From Notholithocarpus densiflorus (lineage: Eukaryota; Streptophyta; Magnoliopsida; Fagales; Fagaceae), in the NCBI GenBank assembly GCA_030021035.2, contig JARYZH020000250.1, forward strand, positions 337,413 to 401,412: a stretch of 64,000 bases of DNA, given 5' to 3'. Within the stretch, counting starts at the first letter, position 1; every line of letters starts with the position of its first letter. The position numbers and the translations under genes are program-made. Positions 42,728 to 53,319 of this stretch are shown in pieces. Below the pieces are notes generated by a model, which was given only the letters and a program-made list of their open reading frames with translations, was not told the DNA's origin and did no database searches.

Positions 42728-44398
42728 AGGCGTAAATGCACTTTTAGCCCCTACATTTTGGCTTTTTTTCATTTTGGTCCCTACATTTTCATTTCACCAT
42801 TTTTAGTCCCTAAACCAATTAACGCATGATATTTTAGTCCTTTCCGTCAGTCAACAGACGGAAATAACTGAGGTGACTAACGGAAGGATTAAAATATTAT
42901 TAAAAATCCACTGTAGCACTCATCACTCATGCCACATCAGATTATAATTTAAAATATTTATTTCTCAATTTTAACAAAAGAAAAAAATATGAGTTAAAAA
43001 TTAAAAAAAAAAATAAGAACACACCAGAACATAAGAACAAGAACAGAAACCCAGATTTAATCACAAACACAATAAGAGAATTTGTTTTATACGACATTTT
43101 TTATTTGTTTTTCTTAGAAAACAAACACAAAAATAAACGCACACAATTTGAAGACCCAAAACCCACTTAGCTTAGACTCTCAAACTTGTGTAAATTCTCA
43201 AACTCTCTCTCTCTCTCAACAAACTTTCTTTTCCTCTCTCACCTCTCTCACTGAGCCAAATCTCACATTCTCTACCTCACCCTCTCAAACCCACACCCAA
43301 GGCGGTGGTTCCTAAGAGAGGAGGAAATGTTGCAACAAATCTGGCGATAGGTTTGGTGGTTTCAGATCTAGTGTAGCTGTTTGTGTGGTGGCGGATCGAC
43401 TTGGGGTGATTTAGGATGGCGGTTTAGGGTGGGTGTGGCTATTTGTGTGGTGACGAATTGGCTTATGATGGTTCCAGATGGCAGTCTAGGGTGGGCGTGG
43501 TTGTTTGTGTGGTAGTGGATCGGCTTGGGTTCGAATTTCTGGGAATGCAGATCTGTGTTGCAAATTGTGTTTTGTATATGTAAATCGTGTAAGTGTTTTG
43601 CATATGTAAATGTGTATGTAACCGAGTGGGTTTAGATAAATTTTTTTATTTGGATTTGATTAGAGTTGGGTTTAGATGGAATGGACTTTGATGGTGCTAT
43701 CCAAATTTTTATTCTTTCATTTTCTTGGCAACTAAACAAAGACTTAAAAAGAGCTGAGAAATGATTTTGCTTGGGTTCGAGGATGAGGGCTTTGGAAATT
43801 ATGGTGTTTTTATGCTGAATTTTCTGGGTTTATGAATTTTATTTGCTGGAGGTTTCGTTGTTGATTGAAAGATGAGAAAATCTGGGTTTGAGTTGTGATT
43901 TTGTACATCTGGGTTTTGTGGTTTGAGAAAATCTGAGAAGATCTACTGCTAAGTTTGTGTTTGTGTTTTTGTTGGAGATCGATTTGTGTTTGTGTTTGGT
44001 TGACAAGAAAGGGCAAGAAAATGCAAGAAAATTTGGGCATGTGTTCTTATGTTTAAATTCTGGGTTTGTGTTCTTTGGTGTTCTTGTTGAAGATGAACAT
44101 AGATCTTGATATATTTTTGGATTATAATTTTGTTTTTCTCAATTTTAAATCTCTTAAAAACTTAAGAAGGTTAGTTTTTTTTTTTTTTTTTTTTTTTTAA
44201 TCTGATGAGTGCTACAATGCATTTTTAAATATTTTAATCCCTCCGTTAGTCACCTCAGTTATTTCCGTCTGTTGACTGATGGAAATGACTAAAATAACAC
44301 GCGTTAATTGGTTTAGGGACTAAAAGTGGTGAAATGAAAATGTAGGGACCAAAATGGAAAAAAGCCAAAATGTAGGGACTAGAAGTGCATTTATGCCT
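42728..44398. mobile_element. Mutator-like element with long terminal inverted repeats
   Basis: About 210-bp inverted ends starting AGGCGTAAATGCAC and ending GTGCATTTATGCCT, with inner words such as TAGTCCCTAAACCAATTAAC and CTGAGGTGACTAACGGA mirrored on the right (44200-44398). At least a 7-bp direct repeat ATATAAT flanks it (42721-42727 and 44399-44405); the AT context blurs the usual 9 bp. The 1.3-kb interior has no transposase. It includes CT-rich sequence and a GC-richer triple repeat (43350-43535), possibly captured DNA. Confidence 0.78.
43350..43535. repeat. about 63-bp triplicate repeat inside the Mutator-like element
   Basis: TTTGTGTGGTGGCGGATCG, TTTGTGTGGTGACGAATTGG and TTTGTGTGGTAGTGGATCGG recur at about 62-64 bp spacing, with GGATGGCGGTTTAGGGTGGG-type words between. 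It is GC-richer than its surroundings and could be a captured host fragment. No stable frame is seen. Confidence 0.6.
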
Positions 44399-44505
44399 AT
44401 ATAATATTGTGTGTATATATATCTATATATATTTAAAGAGTTTTTCAAAGATATTTTGGAGTCCAATAGAAATTATGTGTAAAGTTGTGATTTTCAACTA
44501 TATTG

Positions 44506-45479
44506 TGTTGGCTTTAATTCCGTGCCAAATTTTATTGTAATTTCTTCAATCATTTTCCCTATACATATGTGGGTTTATCTATAAGGGATGAGTGTGAGGG
44601 ATTGGTGAAGAATCAAGCTTCAAAAGTTGAATCAATGGATTTCGCAACTAGCTCGCGAGTAGCAAGCAACCTGCAAAAGGGCCATGTGTGGAGCACATGA
44701 CTAGAAGATGAAGAGTCGTGCCAAGCTGTCAATTTTGCATCTGTCTCATGAGAAGGGCCAACCCGCGAAGGACCCGCAAAAGTTTATATTTGGCAAAAAG
44801 TTGTGTTTGCTTTACCAAGTCTTTACCCACACTATATATAACCTCATTACCCACAAATTGTAAGGAGTGCTTTTTAGAGAGAAAACCCTAGAAAATACAC
44901 TTGAAAGTTAGAGATTGTTATACCCACAATCATCTACACATTTCCTTGTGGTTTTTCTCAACTCCTACTTCTCCATCTCTAGATCTTTGAGAGGTTGCTA
45001 GCCCAAACACTTACCACACCCATTTTGAAGCCATTCATTGGCGGATGCAATCGAGCTGAATTACAGGATTCGGAAAGCTAGAGAAGACAAGACTTCGAGA
45101 AGTCCATTGGTAGCAGGAGCTTGGAGAGCTCAAGTACATTGGGTAGACTAGGCTTGGAGAGTATTTTGTTATTCGTGTACTCCAACTTTATTCTCTAGTG
45201 GATCGATTTTGACTTGGAGGGTCGCGGAGAGGTTTTTCGCCGAGTTCTTCGGTTTCCTCTTCGATAGCATGTCTCGATGTTATGTTGTGTTTGCATCTTT
45301 CTTCCCTACTCTTTAAGATTTCATTTTATTATTGATGATGGATGAATATGGCTTAGGGTAGTGTTATCGGTTCATTGCGCTTATTTACTCTTGTTCCGCA
45401 CTTAGTCTAAGTTAGAGTAAAAGTAATCAAGCCATAATTTTTAATTAGGGGTCTGAACGAGCTCTTGTGTTTTAGAACA
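44506..45479 (+). repeat. probable solo LTR of a copia-type element
   Basis: Starts TGTTGGCTTTAATTCCG and ends GTTTTAGAACA. It contains a TATATATAA promoter-like box (44834-44842) followed by the AGAGAGAAAACCCTAG leader-like phrase often seen in plant LTR transcripts, and a T-rich 3' part. No internal region is attached on either side. The flanking 5-mers do not match, so both borders are tentative. Confidence 0.4.
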
Positions 45480-46159
45480 AATCCAAACTTTCATTACAGA
45501 ATCAAGAGATTAAGGGTTACATAAGCTAGGGACATGACAGTGATATTAATCCAGTCCTAGTGGCTTGTGGGAATATAGTGTGGTGGAAGGACATAGATAT
45601 AAAAATGTAAGTAAAGGGACCTCATATGTAATTCTGTAATCTTTAGGGGTCCATTGCAATGTGTTGATGGACATTATTGCAATCTGTAGAAGTTCAAATA
45701 TTTTCTTGGTATGGTTAAGAAAATTAAGGAATAATTTTGAAAGGGTCTCAAGATAAGTCGGTAACATTCAAAAAGTTATTGATTGATCCTACAACTAAAG
45801 ATTAGGATCCCTAAGAATCCCACGTCCAATCTTTCTCTTGAGTTTTTACAAGTCTTAAATAAAAATAAGATTTTAATTATCATATCAGGAGTTGGCCATC
45901 AGAACTACTGAGTGATACTGTAGTCAACTAATAACGCAAAAAGAAACAGAGAGAGAGACGTGAATACTTTGGAAGGCAACACACTTAGGTTGCTAAGAGA
46001 GGCATGCAATTTTGTTCTATTTAAAATTCATGGTTGTGTGGTATAATGAACTTTAAATGAAAATATAAATTTTATTTCATATTGCTTCCGCAAATCTATC
46101 ACATTTGGTGGTACATTGCCCAAGTGGACCCGTGAATCTGCACAACTGAATGCCTAGGT
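45480..46159. other. AT-rich spacer, no supported gene
   Basis: No domain-bearing frame and no terminal repeats recognised. Short frames are stop-bounded and of random composition. Confidence 0.4.
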
Positions 46160-47538
46160 AAGCATCTTTTATTGACACGTCGTTTTGTGTCATTAACTTT
46201 AGCTGATCTCGTGGGTCTATAAAAGCTTTTGGTACAGGCTACCAGAAGTCCAGCACTGCTTCAACTTGCAATTAGAGCAAGATTTGCTGCACTTGCTGCA
46301 AACATGTTTGAGCAAGGATTTGCTGCAAACGTGTTTGAGAGGAGTTGCTGCAAAACAAGATGAACAAGATGACTAGGCCATGTGCATGTCACATTACCAA
46401 CCCAATTCACTTAATCACAGTTAAAACGAAACCTCTATCATCTCTCTCTTTGCAGGCCTAGCTCCCCTTTCTCTCTCTCTCAGGCCACCACTGTTCATTG
46501 CCACCATTGTCCCTTGGTGGTTGGTCAACTATTCTCAATTAAGTCAAAACACTCATTTCTTCCTCCATTTAGTCTTACTCTTTTACAAAAAAAAAAAGGA
46601 TTTTTTTTTTTTTTAGTGTGATTGACCCATGGTTTAATTGGGTGGATTTAGCTATAAATATAACATTTGATTTGCTTCAAATTTCTTGTGTAGAATTGTC
46701 AAGGTCAAAAGAAAAGAATTATTTTTGGGAAGTTTGGCTTGAAATGAGAATTGAGAATATAGAAATTGAATTCAAAAAATTAAAAATCCAAACCTAGATC
46801 TACTCATTTAGAAGTTTAACCAAATCTAAAAAAATTCCTTTCAACCCAAAATTCCTTAAACCCATCATCTTGAGCAACTTGGGCAAAAGATCAAAAGCAC
46901 AACAGAGCATGGGTTCCTTTCTTCCAAACTTAGTTCCATGTCCATATTCACATGATTCTTTTGAGGAATGAAAGGAGGAAAATTATGGGTTGAAGAAATA
47001 AAAGAAGAAGAAGAAAAATAAAAACAAGAACAAGAAGAACAAAACCCAAATCTGGATCCTAAGCCCAAAAACCCATTAACATGCTTGGCGTTCTTATCAA
47101 ACTCAAAGGATAACATACTTGAGTTATTTAGCTTTGCTTCGTTCTAAATCTCTAAATCTTGTGGCTTTGCAAATTAAAAAAATGGTCTTGATGTTTTTTA
47201 CTGTAATGTTTGAGGATGTGAGCCAGTGACAGAGCCAGGAATTTATCTTTGGAGGGCTATATATAAAATTTTTTCTTTCTAAATTACCATCTTCATTTTT
47301 TTTGAAGAATGTGTCAATAGTTTTAAACTTGCCCAAAACCTAGATTTATCAAATTAAATTATCACTCATTAAATAAACTGACTGAGATTTTTTAAAAACA
47401 TATATACTAAAAAAAATACTAATAGTCCAAAGATTGCTGAATAAAAGACAAAAAATCATTCAAATCTCAATGCATAAAAAAAATTATAATAAACAGCAAC
47501 TAAATACATGTTAATAAAGTAATATATACTATATATAA

Positions 47539-47917
47539 TGTAGGGTATACAATCTATTTGTCCGCTTTGAGCATGCTTTGCAACGTCCGACCCTTTGGGT
47601 GGCATGCTTAGGCAACGTCCTCACGGCTTTGTCCCCTAGCAGACATGGGAAGCTTGTCCCACATCGACTAGAGAAACGCCCCTCTCATGCCTTATAAGCT
47701 TGAGCTCAGGACATGAGGGTACCAGTTGTAGTGGTACTCTCATGTCTTGAGCTCAAGCTTATAAGGCATGAGGGGGGTGCTTCTCTAGTCGATGTGGGAC
47801 AAGCTTCCCATGTCTGCTAGGGGACAAAGCCGTGAGGACGTTGCCTAAGCATACCACCTAAAGGGTCGGACGTTGTAAAGCATGCCCAAAGCGGACAAAT
47901 AGATTGTATACCCTACA
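47539..47917. repeat. 379-bp near-perfect foldback (inverted repeat)
   Basis: Arms of about 180 bp face each other around a short centre (GGTACCAGTTGTAGTGGTACT). The ends are TGTAGGGTATACAATC and GATTGTATACCCTACA. Each arm contains CGACGT-rich words, AGACATGGGAAGCTTGTCCC and TTATAAGCTTGAGCTCA. Arm mismatches are few, so the transcript would form a long hairpin. TATAA occurs on both sides but in TA-rich DNA, so a duplication cannot be claimed. Likely a foldback MITE or an inverted pair of LTR-like units. Confidence 0.85.
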
Positions 47918-48842
47918 TATAATATATTGATTATTCTAATAATAAATAATATATTATAAGGAATATTAAAAAGAAAGAAATGAAAAGTAAAGTAAAGAAA
48001 AAAATCAAAACAAAGCAAATACAAAGTACCTAACCTGGGAAAGAGTTAAAAACAATGGGTTATGGGTCAGCCGGTCTCAGCTAAGGGCATAGATAGAGCA
48101 CTGCACAGTCAAGGTTGAGAGGCCCTCGGCACGGAAGCTTCACAAATTGAGTCACAAATTGAGGGGCCCATGGCACTGACAACAACAATGACAAATTGAG
48201 TCACTCTTTCTTGTCTAGTTTGAACACAGTACAAAACTTTTAATTTTAAACAAACTACAGTAGCAATGGGAGGGAGGAAAAGGAGAGAATTGAAAGTCTG
48301 AAAAGAAAAACAAAAAGAAGAAGAAGGCAAAGAAGAAGAATGCAAAGGCCAAGTCCCCGACGAAGATAGAGAGAGCGAGAGAGAGAGTCACCCATTTGAG
48401 AAAGATTGTTTCTGCAACTGTGTGGGAGACTTGGTGGTGCGGCATATCAACAAAGTTTCTGAATTTTCAATTTTTCTATTATTATGTACAAGTAAGCCCT
48501 AGATGTGTTGAGATGAAAATTAGAATATTTTTCCCTTTTATTTATTGAGATAATTGTTAAAATACTTATGTGTTCATTTTAAAGATACTAAATGTTCAAT
48601 TATTGTAATTTGTTAACATAAGTATTTATGGATTGTATTTTATTTAAATGAAAATTATGTTTATTTTTAGACTTTCTTAAATATATATATATATATGTAT
48701 ATGTATATTATCAGGTATGGGAGGGCCAAAATGATAAGGTTATTTAAAAATTTTCAAATTATTTGGAATATTTCCATAATAAAAAAATTTTAATTTTTTT
48801 CAAAAATTTTGGGAGGGCCAAGGCCACTGATGTGAGCATAGC
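47918..48842. other. AT-rich DNA between foldback and right inverted arm
   Basis: Purine-rich AAGAAAG runs, a GAGAGCGAGAGAGAGAG microsatellite (48368-48388) and a TA run (48680-48710). The phrase GGGAGGGCCAAGGCC near 48811 resembles the GGAGGGCTA phrase near 47250, so a larger old repeat may span this interval. No gene. Confidence 0.4.
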
Positions 48843-49626
48843 TGACCGGTGGTGGAGAGACTCTGTGAGACAGAGGAGTGTAGGATGACAAAGTGTGAGA
48901 TGATAGGGGTATTGTTTCACTTGGGTTGGTAGAGAGAGGCTGGTAGTTTAAGTTGTAACTATGGTTTAGAGAAATTTGGCTGGTCATGTGACATGCATAT
49001 GGCCTAGGACACATGTTAGTTTCCTAAGTTGCCACCTCATCTTGTTTGTGGAAACTCTTACACACATATTTGCAGCAAATTTTTGCTCATATTTTTACAG
49101 TGTGTTTTGATTTTTAAATATTTAAGCATTTTTTTTATTGACACATCGCTTTCTATCCTTAACTTTAGCCGATCCCGCGGGTCGATAAAAAGCGTACCAG
49201 CAGTCCAGTTCTGCTTCAACTTGCCACCATGGGTGTTTAACTCAATAGAGAATTCTGATTAATAAAGCTTTTGATCAATTGACAACGGCGTCCTCATCAA
49301 TGGGTTCGCTTGGTTTTTATGCCACATGGACTCGATAGCAAGTTGGGTAATTGATAACCCATCCGTTATAACAGCACGTTCCTCCCCCAAAGCTCCTGCT
49401 AGTATGTATATTGGGTGTGTGTGTTTGTGGTTGTGTTTTATTTTGTAGATTTAAAAATGATTTGTATGAGGTTTCAAAAAAAAAGAAAAAAAAGAAGAAG
49501 AAGATTGGAGTGATATTGTCTTAATCCCTCCGCTTCTGTGGAAACACAGCATCATGCATGCTCCTTTCCAACTCCATAGCTATTACGAAAAAAGGATGTC
49601 ATAATAGATCTCTTAGATTAAATATG

Positions 49627-50004
49627 GGCAAATTACAACTTACCCGCCTGTGGTTTGGTCGAAATTTAAGTTGCTTACTTATAGTTTGAAATTTGACACT
49701 TTATCCACTTGAGGCTTGACCGAAATTTAAGTTGTCTATCTATGGTTTGAAATTTCATAATGCAAGTATTCTACTGGATTCTTTTTTATCTTATTTGATC
49801 TTGTATTTTTATGTTTTTTTGTGTTTTTGAAAGAGAGAAACATAAAAGTGAAGCAAAATCACATATTTAGCTATGTTTTTAACAGAGATGGGTTAAAAAA
49901 ATCTAATTGAACTAACCTTAGGTGGGTAAAGTGTCAAATTTCAAACCATAGGTTGGAAATTTAAATTTTGACCAAACCATAAGTAGGTAAATTGTAATTT
50001 TCCC
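49627..50004. mobile_element. Mutator-type MITE
   Basis: 378 bp with inverted ends GGGCAAATTACAACTTACCC and, from the other end, GGGAAAATTACAATTTACC, both followed by TATGGTTTGGTC-type words. The flanks are ATTAAAATAT and ATTAAATAT, nearly identical except for one base in an A run, consistent with a 9-bp duplication that has since slipped. Non-coding. Confidence 0.7.
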
Positions 50005-52784
50005 ATTAAATATATACAAATAGTGAACCATAATACAATTAAAAAGGAAAACCAATTTAAAAAGATACTAAAGTAAAATAATTCATCAATTGAACAATAA
50101 CACACCAAAAAAAAAAGAAAAAAAAGAGGAGAACCAATTACAAATTTTAATAAATTCAAACACTTGAATATATATAGTTGCACTTTAGCTTGCTTATGCA
50201 TGCTTTCTAAAAGCGTGAGGTTAGCTGTATTTATTTCAAAATACAATTAAATTCTCTATGCAGTTAAAGCACGTATAGCTTACTTTCAAAATGAAATTTG
50301 CAAACAAAATTTTCTCTAAAATCAGGGTCGCGCTACACTTTGTTCAGGGGTTCAAATGAACCCCTTGACTTCCAAATATATATAAATATATATATATATA
50401 TATAATATTTAGTTTTGAAGTTTAATACTTTAATTTATTTTTAAAAATATTTTTGCACACCCTGACTTAAATCTTATACATTTGTGAATTGTAAGTATTA
50501 TTCTTTATTATAAATTTATATTATATGTGTGTGAATGTGTCTAATATTGATTGTGTGTATTACTTTTTATTATAATATTATTTGTGTGAATAATGATGTG
50601 TGTGTATATTGTTTGTGTGTACAGTATAAATATAATATAAGTTTATATAATTTAATAATTAAGAAATAGAGAGGATTTGTTACATGTGTGTGTATTGTTA
50701 TCATATTATAATAACTTTTTGTTATAAAGTTAGAAAAATTCAAGAAAAAAAATTGTAAAGTTAGTTATTTTTCAAGCATTTGATTGGTTAAATAGACACG
50801 TAGTATATTATTTTATGTATGAATGAGTGTGGTTGTGTACGTCAATAATTAATACAAAGCCCATGAGTTGAGTTTAGTCATTTAGTTTAAAATATTTTTA
50901 TTAAAATAATGTCAAATAGATAATAACAACTGTATAAAAATAAAAATGTTAGACAAACTTAACAAAATAAAATGGTCATAGCTACATATTGACAATAAAT
51001 ACTCATAATGAACTATCATGCAACAATTCAAAATTTGAAAACTTGTAGAAAGAAATTGTAAATTTTTTTTTTTTTTTTTTTTTGTTAATAACTCAATATA
51101 TTCAAGTTCTCTTTTTATTAATTTTTTTTTTAATTTAAGTTTCTTAATGACCTCCTTAAAAACAATTCTTGGAGCCACCACTATCTAAAACACATGTCAA
51201 GCATTCAAGTTATCATTCAAATGATGAATGATAGAAATGAGTCAAAACAAAGTACCACAATAATACAGGTTCCTCATATGTAATCCAATTTTTGAGTAGG
51301 GCCAACTCAATATATTTCGGGGTCAAAAGTGACAACTATATGTAAGGGTCTTTTTTATATTTAAATACTAATTAATTTTAAAAAAATTATTAATAATTAA
51401 TTATTTAATTTTCTATATATTTTGAAATGTAAATTTAATAATTAAGGTTTTTATGTAATAAATGAAAAGAGATCTTTTACATTTTACTATAATCCCATCC
51501 AGCCCAACAACACATAATAATTTAGCTATAAAGATTAGTACACAAGTAACACAACGTGTAAAAGAGAGAAACTTAGGAAACTAGTTGACTAAATAAATTA
51601 TTCTGCTTTTGTACAATACATGTTGGGGAAGCCAAAACTAACTAATAGAGAACTATTTTTTTTATTTTTTTTATTTTTGCTTCTGTACACATAACGTTTA
51701 AAAAGAGAGAAAAACTAAAAAATCTAAATAAAAAATAATGATCATGGGAGTCAATTTCGTTCCAGATGTCATTTTAGTTTAGTAAGGAGAACGAAACATT
51801 TCGATATCGGTTTATACCAGAGTACCGTTATGGAAATACCACTATTTATATATTTCTATATATAAATATAAATATATATATATTCGTATTTATTTATGTA
51901 AGTACGAATTTATTAATTTTTATATTCATCAATATAAAATATAAAATTTAAATATTTTATAAGCCTACATATTATTAATTTTAGTACATTAACCAATATA
52001 TTAACAAATATAACATGTTTTTTAATAATTTTTAATTTTTTTTATGGTACTGCCTGAAATGCTAATATTGGCAAGTACAGCAAAAATAGGCCTGTACATC
52101 CCAATATTTTTTGGGTACACTTTGGAGGAGTATTGGTACTGATTTAATGACCGATATAGTATATTTCTCCAATACGATGTTGACTTCCTTCGTATTGATA
52201 GATAAGATAAACATTGAGTGAATAACAATAAGTTAATATAAGTAGGTCCCAAAGAAGTGTGGATTTTTATTGTGTCCCTAGCATATGTTGCTCTTTTTCA
52301 AAAAAATACTAATTTTTATTGATTAAAATTTTTGGGATAGATCTATTACTTTTTAGCTAAATGAACAGCCCTTATTAAAGGGGGGCCTTCTTCCATTTTG
52401 GGGCCTTAGGCGACTGCCTAAGTCACCTAAATGGTTGAGTCAGCCTTGCTTTCAAGTTTGTGTCTTCTATTTTGAGACATGTTTTATGTTTTCCCATTTT
52501 GCTAGGAGCTCGTAGGATCTCTCTTAACTCTTAGCTTAATTAGGAAATAAAATCAATCAGAAATAGGTGAGCCATCACACTTAGAAATCTTATATTTGGT
52601 GGTGACTCCCTAAATATTGTAAAAATAAATAAAAAGACACTCATACACACAGGGACAAACCTAGGAGGGGCCTAAAGGGACCTGGGCCCCTGGGCTTTTG
52701 AAAAAAAAAAATTAGGTATATTTTCAACATATATTTATTTATTTATTTATTTAAGCCCCTTTTCTAAGTAGCTTGACCCTTCTC
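50005..52784. other. long AT-rich stretch without a supported gene
   Basis: Holds TA microsatellites (50380-50405), a T run of 23 (51061-51083), TGTGTG-containing AT repeats (50520-50700) and degenerate transposon-like phrases (51770-52160, and GGGCCCCTGGGC near 52690). Frames are short and low-complexity. Nothing I can name. Confidence 0.5.
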
Positions 52785-53229
52785 TAGGGCTATTCATGGG
52801 TCCGGTTTTTGCCCAACCCGGAACTTACCCGACAATTTTGGGTAACAGGGAAGCTAACCCGCTGTTGAACGCCTGAAACCACAAGTCGAGTCAGTTTCGG
52901 TTTGGGTGGATGGCATCGGTTTCGGTTGAAACCGACTTAGCAACAGCAACTGTGAGATCTTGCTGAATCTTAACGGATCTAGTTGAGAACTAGCCAAATC
53001 TCAATGAGATTGGATGGATCTCAAAGGATCTCGTCGAGATCACGCCGAATCTGTTGGGGGGGGGGGGGGGGTGGGGGAAGGGAGGAGGTCGGTTGGGTTG
53101 GTTGGAGTTGGTTTTTCATACAAAGACCTGCCAACTGACCCGCCGATTTCAGTTCCTAGAAGTGGAGATCCGCAGTCGAACATCGTCGGCATCGGGTCGG
53201 ACAGTTTGGGCTGGTGGGTCGGATAGCAG
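52785..53229. mobile_element. hAT-like fragment, same style as the outer hAT element
   Basis: Begins TAGGGCTATTCATGGGTCC and contains ACCCG/CGGGT words, GAGATC-rich repeats (52955-53045) and a 16-base G run (53056-53071), as in the right arm of 2019-9039. The right terminus is absent: after the 8.9-kb insertion at 53230 the flanking sequence continues as GGTTAGGATGG with no matching end. It is therefore a left-end fragment. Confidence 0.5.
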
Positions 53230-53319
53230 TAGACATGGCAAAACGGGCGGGTCGGGTCAAGTTCAGGTTGGGTCAATCAGGTTGCAGGTCGAGTCGGATT
53301 GACCCATATTTTTCACATG

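Larger units (their letters stand above)
46160..49230. repeat. composite structure: inverted repeats bounded by direct copies
   Basis: About 110 bp at 46165-46272 (ATTGACACGTCG, TTAACTTTAGCTGATCTCG, CTGCTTCAACTTGC) recur in direct orientation at 49135-49224. Just inside, 46309-46500 and 48843-49091 are inverted copies of each other, sharing GATTTGCTGCAAA, CTAGGCCAT(A/G)TGCATGTCACA and CCTATCATCTC words. Identity looks like 70-75%. The interior holds the 379-bp foldback and a GAGAGA microsatellite. I do not recognise the family. No coding region is supported. Confidence 0.55.

Noticed and set aside
23074..45479. A right-hand copy of the copia duplication ACACT
   Set aside because: ACACT occurs several times downstream (for example near 42288 and 44890) but never after a convincing LTR end in CA, so I do not claim the border.
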